This document shows, piece after piece, positions 16,932 to 24,802 of a DNA stretch of 26,403 bases (position 1 is its first letter; each line of letters starts with the position of its first letter). The translations under genes and the position numbers were made by a program. This stretch comes from CAYPTB01 sp964413535 (GTDB lineage: Bacteria; Planctomycetota; UBA1135; GCA-002686595), in assembly GCA_964413535.1 (NCBI GenBank), contig CAYPTB010000025.1, positions 1 through 26,403 of the forward strand. Reading direction: 5' to 3'. Below the pieces are notes generated by a model. That model was not told the DNA's origin. It did no database searches and saw nothing but the letters and a program-made list of their open reading frames with translations.

Positions 16932-17660
16932 CTAGTCGTCCAGTGCCTCTCCCACGACGAGCAGGCTCGCGAGCGATCCGACGATCGGCGTCAGGCCCTG
17001 CACGTAGGGCAGGACCTGCTCGCGGAACGTTCCCGCCCCGGTCTGGCGCACGAACAGGAAGTCCCCCGGCCGCACGGCGACGAGGCCGTCGACGCCGGGC
17101 GTGGCGCCGTCGAAGTAGTGCACCTCGAGCTCGTCGCCCGCGGCGCGCAGGAGCGCAACCACCGCGCGGTCCGCGCCTTCGCGGAATCCGCCGCCGAGCG
17201 ACAGCGCCTGGAGCGCGTTGATCGGACGGTCGAGCGCGTAGGCGCCCGGCTCGTTCACCTGCCCGAAGACGTACACGCGCCGCGCGCCGTACTGCACGAC
17301 CGAGACGCTCACGGCCGGATCGACCAGGTACTCCGCCAGCCGTTCGCGGATCACGGCCCGCGCTTCCTCGGTGGTCAATTCGCCGATCGCCACGGGACCG
17401 ATCAGGGGCAGGCTGACGTTGCCCTGGAAGTCGACGAGCTCGCCGCGCTCCGGCGTGGAGAACTCCGGGTGGCGGAACACGAGCACGGACACGACGTCCC
17501 CCGCGCCCAGCGCGTAGGCGTCCCAGTCGAACTCGTTCGAGATCGTCGCGGTCGGAACGGTGCCGCGCGCGAGCGGGGGCGCCTTGCAGCTCGCGAGCGC
17601 GAGCAGGGCGACGGAAGCGACGAGTGCTCCGAGTCCGAACGAGGTGCTGTCTCCTGCCAT
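16932..17660 (-). CDS. Wza-like polysaccharide export lipoprotein
   Basis: The protein has 242 aa from the ATG at 17660. A lipoprotein signal ends in LLALASC with the lipidated Cys at position 25. The Poly_export domain follows (YALGAGDVVSVLVFRHPEFS, then GNVSLPLIGPVAIGELTTEE, then VSVSVVQYGARRVYVFGQVN). An SLBB domain begins near EPGAYALDRPINALQALSLGGG. It is shorter than E. coli Wza and lacks an obvious C-terminal amphipathic outer-membrane helix, though the end GSLASLLVVGEALDD is mildly hydrophobic. It is expected to form the periplasmic/outer-membrane export channel together with the Wzc-like kinase encoded 3 nt downstream. A diderm envelope is implied. Confidence 0.92.
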   Translation of the reverse strand: MAGDSTSFGLGALVASVALLALASCKAPPLARGTVPTATISNEFDWDAYALGAGDVVSVLVFRHPEFSTPERGELVDFQGNVSLPLIGPVAIGELTTEEARAVIRERLAEYLVDPAVSVSVVQYGARRVYVFGQVNEPGAYALDRPINALQALSLGGGFREGADRAVVALLRAAGDELEVHYFDGATPGVDGLVAVRPGDFLFVRQTGAGTFREQVLPYVQGLTPIVGSLASLLVVGEALDD

Positions 17661-17696
17661 CTCGTTGTCGATCGCTGCGGGAAAGGGACGGAGGCG

Positions 17697-17718
17697 GGCG
17701 GGGAAGGGGACCCCCGCC
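17697..17718 (-). terminator. GC hairpin between GT9 gene and export gene (terminator or attenuator)
   Basis: Immediately after the GT9 TAA on the minus strand, GGCGGGG pairs perfectly with CCCCGCC around an 8-nt loop. No strong U tract follows. It occupies the only gap of more than a few bases inside the gene cluster (58 bp), so it may reduce readthrough or protect mRNA ends. Confidence 0.35.
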
Positions 17719-18975
17719 TTATCGACCGGAAGCCGAAAGACCTTCCGCCCCAATTCGGGCCGCGCGGGGCGCGGGCAGGGCTCCCGGCTCCTCCGGCGAC
17801 GCTTCCGGAACGCGTGCCGCGGCCGTGCGGCGCACGGCGTCCCAGACCTCGTCCGTCGTGACGTCCGTGAGGCAGCGATTGTCGTACGGACAGACCTCGA
17901 GCCAGCACGGCGAGCAGGCGGGCTCGCGCCGCAGCACCGTGTGCCCGCCGCCGCCCCCGCCATACGGGAACCAGCGCCCGGGCAGGTCGCGGGCCGAGTA
18001 CGGCACGACGCACGGCGTGCGGACCGCCGCCGCGAGGTGCATCGAGCCCGTGTCGTTCGTGACGACGAGCGCGGAGCGCGCGAAGATCGCGGCCGAGAGC
18101 GGGAGCGGGCTCGCTCCGCACAGGTCGACGACGTCGGGACCGGCGAGCTCGCGCACGCGCGCCGCGAGCGGCCGATCGGCCGCACTGCCCAGGACTGCGG
18201 CCTTCCGTCCGAGCGCTACCCAGCGCCGCGCGATCTCGCCGAAGCGCTCGACCGGCCAGCGGTTCGCCGCGCGCTTCCCCCCGGGAACGAGGCACAGGAG
18301 CGCCGCGCGGTCGAGGCCGTGCTGCGCGAGCAAGCGCTCGGCGCCCAGCGCCACCGCGCCCTGGATGGGCAGCGGGAACTCGGCGCCGCGAACGGGGCCG
18401 ACCAGGTCCTCGAGGAGTGCGAGGAGCCGCGCCGACTCGTGCTCGAGGCCGCCGCCGCCCGCGAGCGCGCGAGCCGCGCGCCGACCGAGCCAGCGCAGGT
18501 TCCCGACCGCGAATCCGTGCGCCCGCGGAACGCGCGCGGCGAGGCGCAGGAACGCGAGGTCGCGCAGCTCGCGCCAGGGGTTCGACAGGTTCTGCGGCAA
18601 GCGCACGAGCACGTCGAAGCACCGCCGCGCGAGCTCGCGGGCGAAGGTGCGCGGCGCGAGCTCGCCCGGGTGGTAGACCCACAGCTCGTCGAGCCAGCCG
18701 GCCTCCGACAGGAGCTCGCGCGCGCCCGGCGCGCCCCGCGGCCCGGGCGAGGTGAGTAGCGTGAGACGCGCATCGGGCCAGCGCACGCGCAGCGCGGCCA
18801 GCGCCGGGAGCGCGCAGACCACGTCCCCGATGTTGCCGGTGCGCCACACGCACACGCGCTGTGGCGCCGCGGGGAACTCGGCGGGCCAGGCCACCCGCGC
18901 GGCGGCGCCGAGCGTCGCGTTGGTCGCCGCGAGGAGCGCGCGGGCGGCGCGGGTGGAGAGCGGCGCGGCGGGCAT
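17719..18975 (-). CDS. Glycosyltransferase family 9 (heptosyltransferase-like)
   Basis: This 418-aa GT-B protein starts at the ATG at 18975. It shows the GT9 hallmarks: VWRTGNIGDVVCALPAL in the N-terminal domain, LVPGGKRAANRWPVERFGEI, and VVTNDTGSMHLAAAV (N307-H313) in the donor domain. The Cys-rich CSPCWLEVCPYDNRC near the C-terminus is also frequent in this family. GT9 enzymes classically transfer ADP-heptose to lipopolysaccharide core, but many GT9 members act in other surface-glycan loci. It is first in the minus-strand cluster but separated by 58 bp and a hairpin from the tightly packed genes behind it, so it may be partly uncoupled. A short Ala/Pro-rich tail follows the domain. Confidence 0.9.
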   Translation of the reverse strand: MPAAPLSTRAARALLAATNATLGAAARVAWPAEFPAAPQRVCVWRTGNIGDVVCALPALAALRVRWPDARLTLLTSPGPRGAPGARELLSEAGWLDELWVYHPGELAPRTFARELARRCFDVLVRLPQNLSNPWRELRDLAFLRLAARVPRAHGFAVGNLRWLGRRAARALAGGGGLEHESARLLALLEDLVGPVRGAEFPLPIQGAVALGAERLLAQHGLDRAALLCLVPGGKRAANRWPVERFGEIARRWVALGRKAAVLGSAADRPLAARVRELAGPDVVDLCGASPLPLSAAIFARSALVVTNDTGSMHLAAAVRTPCVVPYSARDLPGRWFPYGGGGGGHTVLRREPACSPCWLEVCPYDNRCLTDVTTDEVWDAVRRTAAARVPEASPEEPGALPAPRAARIGAEGLSASGR

Positions 18976-19059
18976 GCCCCTTCATCGGCTCGCTCTCCTA
19001 TTGGATGGAGGCGGGGATGGATGCGGGGCTCGCGGGCTGCCGCAGCGCGCAGCGTGTTA

Positions 19060-19219
19060 GTGTCCCGAACCAGAAGTTCGCAAGCAAAATCGAGCCGCCT
19101 GCGGCTCCCTGGCTGCGTTGCGCCTCCTCCGAAACTCGATCAGAGTTGCGTCGTCGGCGCGTCTTGCCAGAAAGCCCCATTCGACGCGCTTTTCCTCGCG
19201 CACTTCTGGTTCGAGACAC
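19060..19219. mobile_element. 160-bp MITE-like palindromic element with TA flanks
   Basis: The left end GTGTCCCGAACCAGAAGTTC and the reverse complement of the right end GTGTCTCGAACCAGAAGTGC are imperfect terminal inverted repeats. Counting one base outside each end, about 30 of 36 positions match. TA lies on both sides (19058-19059 and 19220-19221), as expected for a TA target duplication of IS630/mariner-type elements. The interior remains weakly palindromic and includes a compact hairpin, GAGCCGC-CT-GCGGCTC (19092-19107). No transposase is encoded. It sits between the divergent GT9 and MBL-like genes. Confidence 0.7.
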
Positions 19220-19232
19220 TAGCTTCTCGCGC

Positions 19233-19853
19233 GTGAAGAAGACCGCCGTCGAGGGACTCTATTATTGGGGGCGCTACCAGCCCGATCGCGAGCTCGACTT
19301 CAACGGCACCTTCTGGGCGCGGCCGGACGGGGGCGTGCTGTTCGATCCGATGGAGCTCTCCGCGGTCGAGCGCGGCGTGCTCGCGGCGAAGGGCGGGGCG
19401 CGATTCGCGATCCTCACCAACTTCGATCACCTGCGCGCGACACCGGCACTCAAGGACGAGTTCGGCCTCGCGGTCTTCGCTCCGGCCGAGGAGCGCGCGC
19501 GCTTCGGAGAGCGCGCGGACGTCGTCGACCACTGGTACGGCGCGCGCGGGGGATTGCCGCCGGAGCTCGAGATCGACGTGCACGAGCTGCGCGGAGGCAA
19601 GTCGCCGGTCGAGGCGGCGCTCTACGTGCGCCCGCTGCAGACGCTCCTGTTCGGCGACCTCGTGCGCACCCACGCGTCCGGACGCCTGCAACTGCTTCCC
19701 GATGCGAAGCTCACGGATCGCGCACGCCTGGTCGAAGGACTGCGCGCGCTGGGCGCGCTTCCGTTGCGCGCCGTCGTCGTGGGCGACGGCGACAGCGCCT
19801 GGTTTCACGCCGACGCGGCGTACGCCGAGCTCCTGGCATCGATCGAGCGTTAG
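19233..19853 (+). CDS. MBL-fold-like protein with degenerate metal site
   Basis: The GTG at 19233 gives 206 aa. The sequence follows the metallo-beta-lactamase-like order: an N-terminal strand pair (TFWARPDGGVLFDPM), then FAILTNFDHLRATPALKDEF where active enzymes have HxHxDH, a later LFGDLVRTHASGRLQLLP resembling the GD loop, and VVVGDGDSAWF at the end. Only Asp65-His66 of the first motif remain, so normal di-zinc hydrolysis is doubtful. Some small MBL-like families do share this ILTN.DH pattern. The start is uncertain: no Shine-Dalgarno is visible, the frame stays open upstream through the MITE-like element, and the chosen GTG is 14 nt from its right end. It converges with the 74-aa gene, 18 bp away. 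Confidence 0.75.
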   Translation: MKKTAVEGLYYWGRYQPDRELDFNGTFWARPDGGVLFDPMELSAVERGVLAAKGGARFAILTNFDHLRATPALKDEFGLAVFAPAEERARFGERADVVDHWYGARGGLPPELEIDVHELRGGKSPVEAALYVRPLQTLLFGDLVRTHASGRLQLLPDAKLTDRARLVEGLRALGALPLRAVVVGDGDSAWFHADAAYAELLASIER

Positions 19854-19871
19854 GCGCCGACGCGGCGCTCG

Positions 19872-20096
19872 CTAGTGCTTGTTGCCGACGAGCAGGTCGG
19901 GCGTTGGAGGTCGTTGGCTCTCCGCCGCCGCGGCGTTCTCCTCGGCGTGCACGGCGTGCGGCGAGTCGGCTTCTCCGAGCACGCCGAGCACCACGATGGA
20001 CACGAGGACGACCAAGACGAAGAACGCCGGCAGGGCCAGCGTCCACGGGGAGTCGCGTTGGGAGATCGTGTGCGACTTGGGTTGCGAGCGTCTCAT
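19872..20096 (-). CDS. 74-aa single-span membrane protein, unknown
   Basis: The ATG at 20096 has an upstream GGAAGGA Shine-Dalgarno-like stretch about 10 nt away. A basic N-terminus (MRRSQPKSHTISQR) precedes one strong membrane helix (about 19-41, LALPAFFVLVVLVSIVVLGV), followed by a short acidic, Ala-rich outer tail with two His. By the positive-inside rule the C-terminus is extracytoplasmic. No family is recognised. It diverges from the large TPR/VCBS gene, and no respiratory or transport partner is adjacent. An extension to an upstream Met is possible but lacks membrane-protein or coding character. Confidence 0.65.
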   Translation of the reverse strand: MRRSQPKSHTISQRDSPWTLALPAFFVLVVLVSIVVLGVLGEADSPHAVHAEENAAAAESQRPPTPDLLVGNKH

Positions 20097-20267
20097 CCGA
20101 TCGTGATCCTTCCGGTTGTGGATCCTTTCGATGATTCGACGGGTGCACTCTCTCGTTGCGTTCCCATAACCTGCCCAACACGGGGTCGGATACCGAACAA
20201 ATCCTGGAAGCGGGACGGGCGCGCAGTCCAACCCCGGAGCCGACGCGACGTCGCGAGGAGAGAACGC

Positions 20268-20303
20268 AACTCGCGTTTGCCGGGGATCCGGCAAATGCGA
20301 GTT
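20268..20303. promoter_or_regulatory. Strong 16-bp stem-loop/operator-like palindrome in divergent promoter region
   Basis: AACTCGCGTTTGCCGG (20268-20283) and CCGGCAAATGCGAGTT (20288-20303) form a 16-bp stem with a single G-T pair and the 4-nt spacer GGAT. It lies 91 bp before the ATG of the large TPR/VCBS gene and 171 bp before the divergent 74-aa gene. A 12-bp perfect palindrome, CGCGACGTCGCG (20244-20255), is just upstream. The function may be an operator, a terminator or a REP-like unit. Confidence 0.55.
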
Positions 20304-20393
20304 CCCGCTACGCTGCGCCGTGGAGCGTCTGGCTCGGGGCTTCGGCGCGACCCCGGCTTGCTCGCCGACGCCCCGCCTGAGACAGTGAGCGCG

Positions 20394-23300
20394 ATGGAGC
20401 CTAGCCGCGAACGCCGCGCGTTCCCGCCCACGTTTTTCTTCGTCTTTTCGGCCTTCGCGTGCGGCGGGGATGCGCGCGAGGACCTAGCCCCGGAGGATGT
20501 CGAGGTAACGCGCGAGGTACCGACCGACGTCCTCACGCGTCGCGAACGCATCGCCGCCCTGTGGGGCGAGAACCGCAAGACCGAAGCGCTCGCCGTCGCG
20601 CGACCCCTCGCGGAGTCCGCGGAAGCGTCCTTCGAGGACGTCCTGAACGCGGGGATCCTGGAGTTGTCGCTGGCGAGCAGCTCCGAGGAATACACGCGCG
20701 CCGAGGAGCTCTTCCAACGCGCCGCGGCCCTCGATCCGACGTCCCCGGCGCCGCTCTACGGCTTGGGCACGATCGCGTCGGAGAACGCGCGCTTCGAGGA
20801 GGCGCGCGACTACTTCGCGCGCGCGCTCGCGCTCGCGCCCGACGACTACCCGACCCAGTACGCGCTCGCGAACGCGCTCGCCGAACTCGGCCATGCGGAC
20901 GCCGAGCGGCTGTACCGCGAGCTCCTGGCCCTGGGAGTGGACACGGGAGGGAGCTGGCACCTGAGCGTCCTGTACCGGCTCGGACAGCTCCTCGCCTTTC
21001 GCGGCGATCCCGAGGCCGAGGCGCTGCGCCTGCGCAAGACGGAGCTCGAAGCCACGGGCCTCAAGGCTCCCGCGAACGAAGAGATCCGGCAGGGGAACTT
21101 CGGCCGCATCCGCTGGCCGCGCCCGTCGGCTCGGGACGTTCCCGCGCCGACCGAGCCCACGGCGCTGCGGCTCGGTCCCGCGCTCCCGCGCGAGCTCGTC
21201 GGCATGACGAGCCTCGTCGCGTTGACGTTGCACGAGAGCTGGGACCGTGTGGCGAGCACGGAAACCGGCGTCGCGCCCACGATGGACGTCGGTCCGCCCG
21301 ATCTCGCGGGCTTCGGGCCTTCGGGGCTCGTCCTCGCCCTGCGCACCGCGGGCGGCTACGAAGCGCGGCGCGTGACCGCGGATGCGGTCGACCTCGCGCG
21401 CGCGTTCGACCTCGACAACGACGGCGACCTCGACTTCGTCGTGTCGAACGCGGACGGCGTGCGCGTGCTCGTCACGAATCCCGACGGCTGGAGTGCGCTC
21501 GCCTCCGCCCTTCCGGAGCTCCCCGCTCCTCCCACCGACATCGAGCCGGTCGACTTCGACCACGAAGGCGACATCGACCTGCTGCTCGTCGGCGCCTTCG
21601 GCGCGCGTCTGTGGCGCAACGACGGACTCACCCTGGACGTCGCCGCCGGCGCCTTCGTCGACGCGACGGAGATCGCCATGCTGCCCGTCGACCGCGCCTT
21701 CGAGTGGTGCGCGATCGAGGACCTCGACACGGATCAGGACGTCGACTTCCTCTTCGGCGGGAGCCGCGGCGCCTTCCTGGCGGACAACCTGCGCGGGGGC
21801 GCCTTCGCCGATCGCAGCGCCGACCTGCCCGAGGGACTCGCGCGCGAGCCCGTGGTGGCGGACCTGGACGGCGACGCGTGGCCGGATCTCTACGTTCCCG
21901 GATCCGCGCTCTACACGCGCAACCCGAGCGGTCGCTACGCGCGCGCCGCGGCGGGTGCGGGGATCGACGGAGTTCCGCGGGGCGTCGACCTGGATCTCGA
22001 CGGGTATCTCGACCTCGTGTGGGACGTGCGCGCGAGCGCCGAGGCCGCGACGCGCGCGCGCCTCGCGCTCGGCGCGCGTGCGCCGCTCGACGTCGAGCTC
22101 GTGCCGGGGGCGCTCGCCTCCACCGTCGCTGACTTCGACGGCGACGGAGCGCTCGACGTCGCGCTCTCGACGGCCACGGACGCGCGGATCGAGCTCGGGA
22201 CGCCCGACCCCGCGCGCCGTTCGATCCTGCTCGCGCTGCGCGCGCCAGAGAGCGAGAACCGCCGCGGCCTGGGCGCGATCGTCGAGGTGCGCGCCGGTCC
22301 CGTGTACCGGCGCATCTTCTGGACCGGCGAGCCCGTGCGCCTCGGGCTCGGCGCACACGCGCTCGCCGAAGTGATCCGCGTCACCTGGCCGCGCGGCGTC
22401 GTGCAGCACGAGCTCGACGTTCCGGCCGGGAGCCGCTGGACGATCGACCGCGTCGAACGCATGGAGGGCTCCTGTCCCTTCCTCTATACGTGGAACGGCG
22501 CGACGTTCGAGTTCGTGACGGACGTGCTGGGGGGCACGCCGCTCGGCTTGCCGATGGCGCCGGGGAGGCTCGTGCCGCCCGATCACGACGAGTACGTCCT
22601 GGTGCAGGGCGAGCAACTCGTGCCGAAGGAGGACGAGGACGGGCGCTCCGTGTACGAGCTCCAGCTCACCGAGGAGCTGCGCGAGGTGACCTACCTGGAC
22701 CGCGTGCGGCTCGAGGTCGTCGACCATCCGGCCGACACGGAGGTCTTCCCCAACGAGCGCTTCAGCTTCCCGCCGTTCCCCGAGCACGAGACGCACCTCG
22801 TGCGCGCGCCGCAGGCGCCGCTCTCCGCGCGCGACGACCGCGGCAACGACTGGACGGCGAGCTTGGCGGCGACCGACCGCGACTTCGCCGTCCCGTTCGA
22901 GCCCTACGGCGGACAGCTCACCGGTCTCGCGCGACCGCACACGCTCGAGCTCGCGTTCGATCCGGCGCTGCTGCGCGGCGCGACGCGCTTGCGCCTCCTG
23001 TGCACCGGCTGGTTCCTGTGGAGCGACGCGAGCGCCAACGTCGCCGCCGCGCGCACGCCGGACGTCGCGTTCGTGCCGCCGATCCTGCAGGTGCCCGACG
23101 ACGCGAGCCCCTCGGGCTGGCGCGACGCGGGGCCGCCGGTCGGCTTCCCGGCCGGGAAGACGAAGACCATGGTCGTCGACGTGACCGAGATCCTGGATCG
23201 CGACGACGCGCGCCTTCGGATCTTCTCCACGCTGTGCCTCTACTGGGATTCGATCCGACTCGCCGTGGACGGCGGCGACATTGCCTCGCGCACGACGCCG

Positions 23301-23819
23301 CTCGAGCCGCTCTCCGCGCGGCTCTGGCAGCGCGGCTTCAGCCGCTCGCTGCACCCAGTCGAGGGCCACGCGCTCGAGTGGTTCGACTGGGACGTGCTCG
23401 ACGAGCCGCGCTGGAACCCGCATCCGGGTGACTACACGCGCCTCGGCGAGACGCTGCCGCTCCTCGCTGCGATCGACGACCGTTTCGTGGTCATGGGCGC
23501 CGGCGACGCGCTCCGCGTGCGCTTCGACGCGGGCTCGCTCCCGCCGCTTCCCGACGGTTGGCGCCGCGACTTCTTCGTCTTCCTCGACGGCTGGGCCAAG
23601 GACCGCGACCCGAACACGGTCGAGGCGTTGTTCGTCGAGCCGCTGCCGTTCCACGGCATGAGCGCCTATCCCTACGGCCCGGACGAGGCTTTCCCCGACG
23701 ACGAAACGCACCGCGCGTGGCGCCGCGAGTGGCAGACGCGCGAGGCGACGCGCTGGATCGAGCCGCTCGCGCCGAAGCGCAAAGAGGCACGGCTCGCGAT
23801 CGAGGGCTCGGTCTTCTGA
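20394..23819 (+). CDS. TPR / VCBS (FG-GAP) / ASPIC-UnbV-like protein, likely lipoprotein
   Basis: The ATG at 20394 gives 1141 aa. The N-terminus (FPPTFFFVFSAFACGG) looks like a short signal with a near-lipobox FAC. Residues about 50-220 hold TPR-like helices (AEELFQRAAALDPTSPAPLY, EEARDYFARALALAPDDYPT). About 320-610 holds at least five Ca-binding VCBS/FG-GAP loops: DLDNDGDLDFVV, DLDTDQDVDFLF, DLDGDAWPDLYV, DLDLDGYLDLVW and DFDGDGALDVAL. An ASPIC/UnbV-like segment (GLGAIVEVRAG to VIRVTWPRGVVQ) is at about 620-670. The last 460 residues begin CPFLYTWNGATFEFVTDVLG and are a conserved but functionally unassigned region that I recall following the same TPR/UnbV architecture in other bacteria. It is probably periplasmic or surface exposed; no catalytic motif is evident. 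Confidence 0.85.
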   Translation: MEPSRERRAFPPTFFFVFSAFACGGDAREDLAPEDVEVTREVPTDVLTRRERIAALWGENRKTEALAVARPLAESAEASFEDVLNAGILELSLASSSEEYTRAEELFQRAAALDPTSPAPLYGLGTIASENARFEEARDYFARALALAPDDYPTQYALANALAELGHADAERLYRELLALGVDTGGSWHLSVLYRLGQLLAFRGDPEAEALRLRKTELEATGLKAPANEEIRQGNFGRIRWPRPSARDVPAPTEPTALRLGPALPRELVGMTSLVALTLHESWDRVASTETGVAPTMDVGPPDLAGFGPSGLVLALRTAGGYEARRVTADAVDLARAFDLDNDGDLDFVVSNADGVRVLVTNPDGWSALASALPELPAPPTDIEPVDFDHEGDIDLLLVGAFGARLWRNDGLTLDVAAGAFVDATEIAMLPVDRAFEWCAIEDLDTDQDVDFLFGGSRGAFLADNLRGGAFADRSADLPEGLAREPVVADLDGDAWPDLYVPGSALYTRNPSGRYARAAAGAGIDGVPRGVDLDLDGYLDLVWDVRASAEAATRARLALGARAPLDVELVPGALASTVADFDGDGALDVALSTATDARIELGTPDPARRSILLALRAPESENRRGLGAIVEVRAGPVYRRIFWTGEPVRLGLGAHALAEVIRVTWPRGVVQHELDVPAGSRWTIDRVERMEGSCPFLYTWNGATFEFVTDVLGGTPLGLPMAPGRLVPPDHDEYVLVQGEQLVPKEDEDGRSVYELQLTEELREVTYLDRVRLEVVDHPADTEVFPNERFSFPPFPEHETHLVRAPQAPLSARDDRGNDWTASLAATDRDFAVPFEPYGGQLTGLARPHTLELAFDPALLRGATRLRLLCTGWFLWSDASANVAAARTPDVAFVPPILQVPDDASPSGWRDAGPPVGFPAGKTKTMVVDVTEILDRDDARLRIFSTLCLYWDSIRLAVDGGDIASRTTPLEPLSARLWQRGFSRSLHPVEGHALEWFDWDVLDEPRWNPHPGDYTRLGETLPLLAAIDDRFVVMGAGDALRVRFDAGSLPPLPDGWRRDFFVFLDGWAKDRDPNTVEALFVEPLPFHGMSAYPYGPDEAFPDDETHRAWRREWQTREATRWIEPLAPKRKEARLAIEGSVF

Positions 23820-23832
23820 TCCCCGAGCGCGA

Positions 23833-24783
23833 TCAGGACGCGATCAGCGCGACGCTCCAGGCTGCCCCCAGGAGGAGGAGACCGAACACGCCCGCCGCGC
23901 GCTGGAAGTCCGGTCGCACGACGAGCGCGTGCGGGATGCGGCTCGCCAGCGCGCCGAGCAGCAGCCCCCCCGCGAAGCCCATCGCGTGCGACATGAAATC
24001 GGTGCGCTCCTCGATCATCCCCTGACGGACCTGGCGCGCGTGCTCGAGCACCTCTTCCGGTCGCAGCGACGGCATGCCGAGGAAGGCCAGGAACACGACG
24101 CCGAAGACGATCGGCGCCCACACGTACAGCGCGCTGTAGCGCCGCCGGCGGCGATCGATCCACAGGTAGCCCGTCTGCAACCCGATCGCGCCGAACACCG
24201 CGGTCGACGCGCCCACGGCCAGGTGCTCGGGATCCTGCACGAAGGCGTTCGCGGCATTTCCGAGGGCGCCCGCGACGAGGATGCCCGAGAGGCCGAGCCC
24301 CGTGCCGAGGAGCTGACAGGCGAGCGCGGAGAAGACGGCGCCGAACAGCAGGTTGCTCACGAGGTGCGAGAGATCGGTGTGCAGCGTCAGGGCGGTGAAC
24401 GTGCGCCACCACTCGCCCGAGCGGATGAGTCGCGCGCTCGCGCGGCCCGCCGCATCCCATGCGACCCCGAGCGTTCGCCCGTGATCGACGAGGAACATCG
24501 CCGCGATCGCGACGGCGTAGAGCGCCGCTCCGAGCTTGCCGTTCGAGAGGAAGGCCGGAGCCTCCGTCCTGCGCGGCCAACCGCGGTTCTCCTCCTCGTA
24601 GCGCCAAAGCTCCTCGCGCGCCCGCGCCGCGAGGGCGAGCGGCACCGCGAGCACGTACTCACCGGCGTTCGAGACGTTCACGAACTCGATCTCGCGCGCC
24701 TGCAGGACGAGCGCGTGCTCGCGCAGGGCCTCCGCCGAGGCCGAGCGGAACACGGCCTCGTACTCGGTTCGGTCCGGATTCAC
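23833..24783 (-). CDS. Rhomboid family intramembrane serine protease
   Basis: This protein cleaves membrane-protein substrates within the bilayer. The GTG at 24783 (316 aa) is preferred over the ATG at 24816, since the latter lies inside the dispersed repeat. A soluble N-terminal domain of about 95 residues precedes six or seven membrane helices. The catalytic Ser is in GASTAVFG (S193), the catalytic His in MSHAMGFAGG (H266), and the oxyanion-side Asn in LSHLVSNLLFG. WWRTFTALTLHTDLSHL matches the usual rhomboid W-R segment. All key residues are present, so activity is expected. The gene converges with the TPR/VCBS gene (13 bp between stops) and diverges from the oxidase subunit III gene. Its substrate is unknown. 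Confidence 0.9.
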   Translation of the reverse strand: MNPDRTEYEAVFRSASAEALREHALVLQAREIEFVNVSNAGEYVLAVPLALAARAREELWRYEEENRGWPRRTEAPAFLSNGKLGAALYAVAIAAMFLVDHGRTLGVAWDAAGRASARLIRSGEWWRTFTALTLHTDLSHLVSNLLFGAVFSALACQLLGTGLGLSGILVAGALGNAANAFVQDPEHLAVGASTAVFGAIGLQTGYLWIDRRRRRYSALYVWAPIVFGVVFLAFLGMPSLRPEEVLEHARQVRQGMIEERTDFMSHAMGFAGGLLLGALASRIPHALVVRPDFQRAAGVFGLLLLGAAWSVALIAS

Positions 24784-24802
24784 GCCGCGATGGTACGGAG
24801 AT

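Noticed and set aside
15240..17861. Very long open frame (about 870 codons) on the plus strand opposite the Wzc-like kinase and export genes
   Set aside because: It is an antisense shadow: composition is driven by the high-GC third positions of the real genes, the peptide is low-complexity and crosses three genes, and it shows no family motif.
18861..19232. N-terminal extension of the MBL-like protein through the MITE-like element
   Set aside because: These residues come from the GT9 antisense strand and the repeat; homology-like sequence begins only after the GTG at 19233.
19875..20393. N-terminal extension of the TPR/VCBS protein
   Set aside because: It overlaps the divergent 74-aa gene and the palindromes, and lacks a signal peptide; the ATG at 20394 is followed by a secretion signal.
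20484..23711. Long minus-strand open frame opposite the TPR/VCBS gene
   Set aside because: It is a shadow of the plus-strand gene; His/Arg/Val-rich noise with no domain, while the plus strand has clear TPR and Ca-loop motifs.
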